64,000 bases of DNA, taken from Pagrus major (taxonomy: Eukaryota; Chordata; Actinopteri; Spariformes; Sparidae). Numbering within the stretch: the first letter of the stretch is position 1; the number at the start of each line of letters is the position of its first letter. The position numbers and the translations under genes were made by a program. This document shows, one piece after another, positions 61,739-64,000 of this stretch. A model generated the notes under the pieces. That model was given only the letters and a program-made list of their open reading frames with translations. It had not been told where the DNA came from and did no database searches. The stretch lies in assembly GCF_040436345.1 (NCBI RefSeq), contig NC_133230.1, positions 21,028,197 to 21,092,196 of the forward strand, in the 5' to 3' direction.

Positions 61739-64000
61739 TCAGTGTACCTGTTTGCCATCTCTGTTGTCTCCTTTTTGCTTTGCAGTGAAATCCATAAAGT
61801 TGACCAGACTGTAGGAGGGCGGTTGGCTCATTACGAGTGAAGACTTCTTATTATCTGTGAATGAACACAAACAGAACCAAAACATTATCAAAACTGCCTT
61901 TTCGTGAGTTTTAATGATCCCTTTGCTGGGCAAATCTAACACTATTCTTTTGATCGTATGCAACATTGCTCCATTGTCATGTCTTTAACCCTTGTCCCAG
62001 TGACAAGGTTGGGGCATCAGCATGGGGCAATAGGCCGTAGATCCCTGAGGCCCAGCTGTGATCAGCACAGCCCAGCAGATGGAGAGAGGTATGCTTGCAG
62101 TGGTAGACAGTATACCCCCCATTGAAAGCGTGGGGGAGGGAGGGGGTTGTTTTATGGATGACTGACTGCTGCAGCAAGGTTAAGGGAACCAATCTCTGAC
62201 ACTTCACTTCCTCTCCCTGCAGTAAAGACCCCCTGCCTTTGGTGCATTTACCTGTTTCCTGCTCCCTGTGGTGGACAGCAGCACCTCTGACAAACAATTA
62301 CGTTTGGCCAAACACACACACACACACACAAATTATTCAGCTATTGCTGGCAATGACATAAATCAGGTTTTTCAATTAGCAAGTGCTAATGACCATTTGA
62401 AATGTTTTGGGAGCACTAAATGTCACACGTATTTGATTATCCCCACTGACCACTGTACAGCATATGGTTGCATGTGTTTGTATGTGATTTCATAAAGAGA
62501 GAATAATTAATTTGCCAAGACAACGAAAGATCAGAAAATTATTCACCTGATATATTTGCTGTTCCTGCATCTGTAGCACACAGAAGGTCACTGGAAGCTC
62601 CACAGGTTTCTAGGTCCTGTTTCCACCAGCTGCCTGTTTTGCAATGATCGAGCCAGCCAGCTGAGGTTCCCTGGAAACAGGGATCATCCGTCTCATTGGT
62701 GGTGTCCGAGGGAGCAGAGGTGGTTTTGATGTTGTAGGTTGTGCTGGAGGTCAGAAAGCTACCAGAAATCTGCTGAAACTGGGTGGGGCAAACAGAGCTG
62801 CACATTGGGGGGAAGAGGGAGATGTCCAACTGACTTGTCCCTGCTGATGACCTTGAGCTGCGGGCTATAGGATCCTCTGATGGAAAAAGGTTCTGCTGAG
62901 GGTCCTGAGTGGTTTCAGACGTGGTGCAGGAGAAGCCTTGACCGAAACATCCCAGTGGGTTCTCCTGCTGGTGATTCTCATATGTTTTCTTGGCACATAA
63001 AAAGCACACGAAGAACCCCATTTTTAATACATAGGTGAAAGTCAACCTACATTATGCACTTCTTAGTTAGATAAAGATACTGCATACCTGAAGAAGCTCT
63101 TCCTGCAGGAGACAGTCAAATGTGGCAGCCTCACCAACATCGAAAATCTCATACGGGATGCGATCTGATTGGTCCTCTTGGTTGGTTTCCTTGGTTTCCT
63201 TGGTTTCCTCTGACACTTCTTTACACCAGGCCAGTTTCTCTGAGAAAAGTACGTGAAGTGATGTGAACATTGAGAGTGAAGCACAATTCAGATGGATAAT
63301 TTTGTGGCAACACACCATCATCAGGTGAGAAGAAGCTGTGACTGTCAAACTCGGGCTCAAAGAGATTAGGTACTGACTGGCTGTCAGTGCTGCAGAGTAA
63401 ATGGGGAAGACTCATTTAGAAACTGAACCATAGGAAGCAAATATCACTTTCAATTTACTCGGCAGTATGAAGTGAGTGAGATAAAATGACCTCTGACCCC
63501 TTTTTAAAAGAAAGGGTTTCATCCATGGAAGGTCCTGAAACTGCAGCAACACTGAGGAAGTCCTTGCTTGTGAAAACATCTGTCTCAACATCTTCTCCAT
63601 CTAGAAATCAGTTGAAGTTTCTCTTAACCTTTCGACTGCATCTTAATGTGAATGATGTGCGAATAAAATCCAGCACAAAGCTTACCCTCTGCAGAAAGCA
63701 CCAGCTCAACCAAAGCATCTTTGTCCAAGTTGCTGAAGAAAATGGGGTCTGTGGTGCCATCTAGTGTCAACATCAGCTCAGGGCAATCTGGCAAGGCGTT
63801 GAAGGGTGAAGGGGTTCTGCTGTCTTCTTCCTCCTCTTCCCTGCTTTGATTTTCTTCATCATTGAGCAGAGAGGAGATTCTCTGCAGAGTCAAGGTACTC
63901 TCATAAATATGACAGCGTTGCCGTCTCAACAGAGGCAGGGAGGAGGCTGAGGTGAAGGAGGAGACAGACTCAGAGTTCAGATCCGCAGAAGAAGAGATGT
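61739..64000 (-). CDS. Unrecognised multi-exon gene, 3' part (5' end beyond the right edge)
   Basis: Six minus-strand exons join in frame: 64000-63686 (5' incomplete), 63600-63498, 63389-63316, 63239-63088, 62988-62547, 61854-61748. They give about 398 residues. The product is hydrophilic, Ser/Thr/Asp/Glu-rich and probably largely disordered. Visible stretches are RISSLLNDEEN, an acidic run (EEEEED), DPIFFSNLDKDALVELVLSA, VPNLFEPEFDSHSFFSPDD, EIFDVGEAATFDCLLQEELL, a Ser/Thr/Cys-rich region in the long exon, and SYSLVNFMDFTAKQKGD. There is no signal peptide, membrane span, zinc finger or catalytic motif that I can see. Several short acidic-hydrophobic patches would suit interaction or transactivation motifs, which is inference. 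The last exon either splices at 61748 or reads through two codons to TGA at 61741-61739. I do not recognise the family. Confidence 0.7.
61748..61854 (-). CDS. Unrecognised gene, last exon seen in window
   Basis: The acceptor TTCATTCACAG|ATAATAAG matches the phase-1 end of the preceding exon. It encodes DNKKSSLVMSQPPSYSLVNF and MDFTAKQKGDNRDGKQ. A donor CAG|GTACAC could continue the gene. Reading through instead adds VH and stops at TGA, so this may be the terminal exon. Confidence 0.6.
62312..62330. repeat. Short (CA)n repeat
   Basis: Nine to ten CA units inside the intron between the last two exons of the unrecognised gene. Confidence 0.9.
62547..62988 (-). CDS. Unrecognised gene, long 442-nt exon
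   Basis: The acceptor is TATGTGCCAAG|AAAAC and the donor ATATCAG|GTGAAT. It stays open for 147 codons: KTYENHQQENPLGCFGQGFS, then a Ser/Thr-rich region, then GWLDHCKTGSWWKQDLETCG. Phase matches the neighbouring exons on both sides, which argues strongly that this is coding and not a chance frame. Confidence 0.7.
63686..64000 (-). CDS. Unrecognised gene, 5'-most exon in window (truncated by window edge)
   Basis: The frame is open from the right edge for 105 codons to the donor GCAGAG|GTAAGC. It is Ser-rich at first (NSESVSSFTSASSLPLLRRQ), then carries a five-Glu run and the FFSNLDKDALVELVLSA segment. Its acceptor or start lies outside the window. Confidence 0.65.

Overview
This window is vertebrate nuclear DNA, almost certainly from a ray-finned (teleost, probably acanthomorph) fish. 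Reasons: genes are split by GT-AG introns, dinucleotide microsatellites are frequent, several degenerate interspersed repeats match families I know from teleost genomes, and tmem179 can be read exon by exon. There is no sign of bacterial or viral organisation. The long uninterrupted reading frames outside the genes are accidental.

Layout. (1) Positions 1 to about 40.4 kb form a gene-poor block. I found no convincing coding exon there. It holds microsatellites, non-autonomous mobile elements, a perfect 42-bp palindrome, and at least one stretch (about 9.14-9.46 kb) that looks like a conserved non-coding element. (2) 40,415-53,515, plus strand: a ten-exon gene encoding a consortin-family protein of about 354 residues, with an N-terminal TPR-like region, tandem SILK and RVRF phosphatase-docking motifs, and a C-terminal membrane anchor. 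One of its introns appears to use a GC donor. (3) 55,882-57,218, minus strand: complete tmem179 in four exons (230 residues), tail to tail with the consortin-like gene. (4) About 57.3-61.7 kb: intergenic, with a strong candidate conserved non-coding block at 60.6-61.3 kb. (5) 61,739-64,000, minus strand: six exons of a gene I do not recognise; its 5' part lies beyond the right edge.

The convergent consortin-like/tmem179 pair matches the human 14q32.33 arrangement of C14orf180 (NRAC) and TMEM179. This suggests the first gene is the fish counterpart of NRAC, still carrying the TPR exons that the short mammalian protein lacks. The main biological interest is that gene: ancestral architecture, predicted PP1 docking, microexons and a GC-AG intron. 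No operon, CRISPR array, viral gene or autonomous transposon gene was seen.
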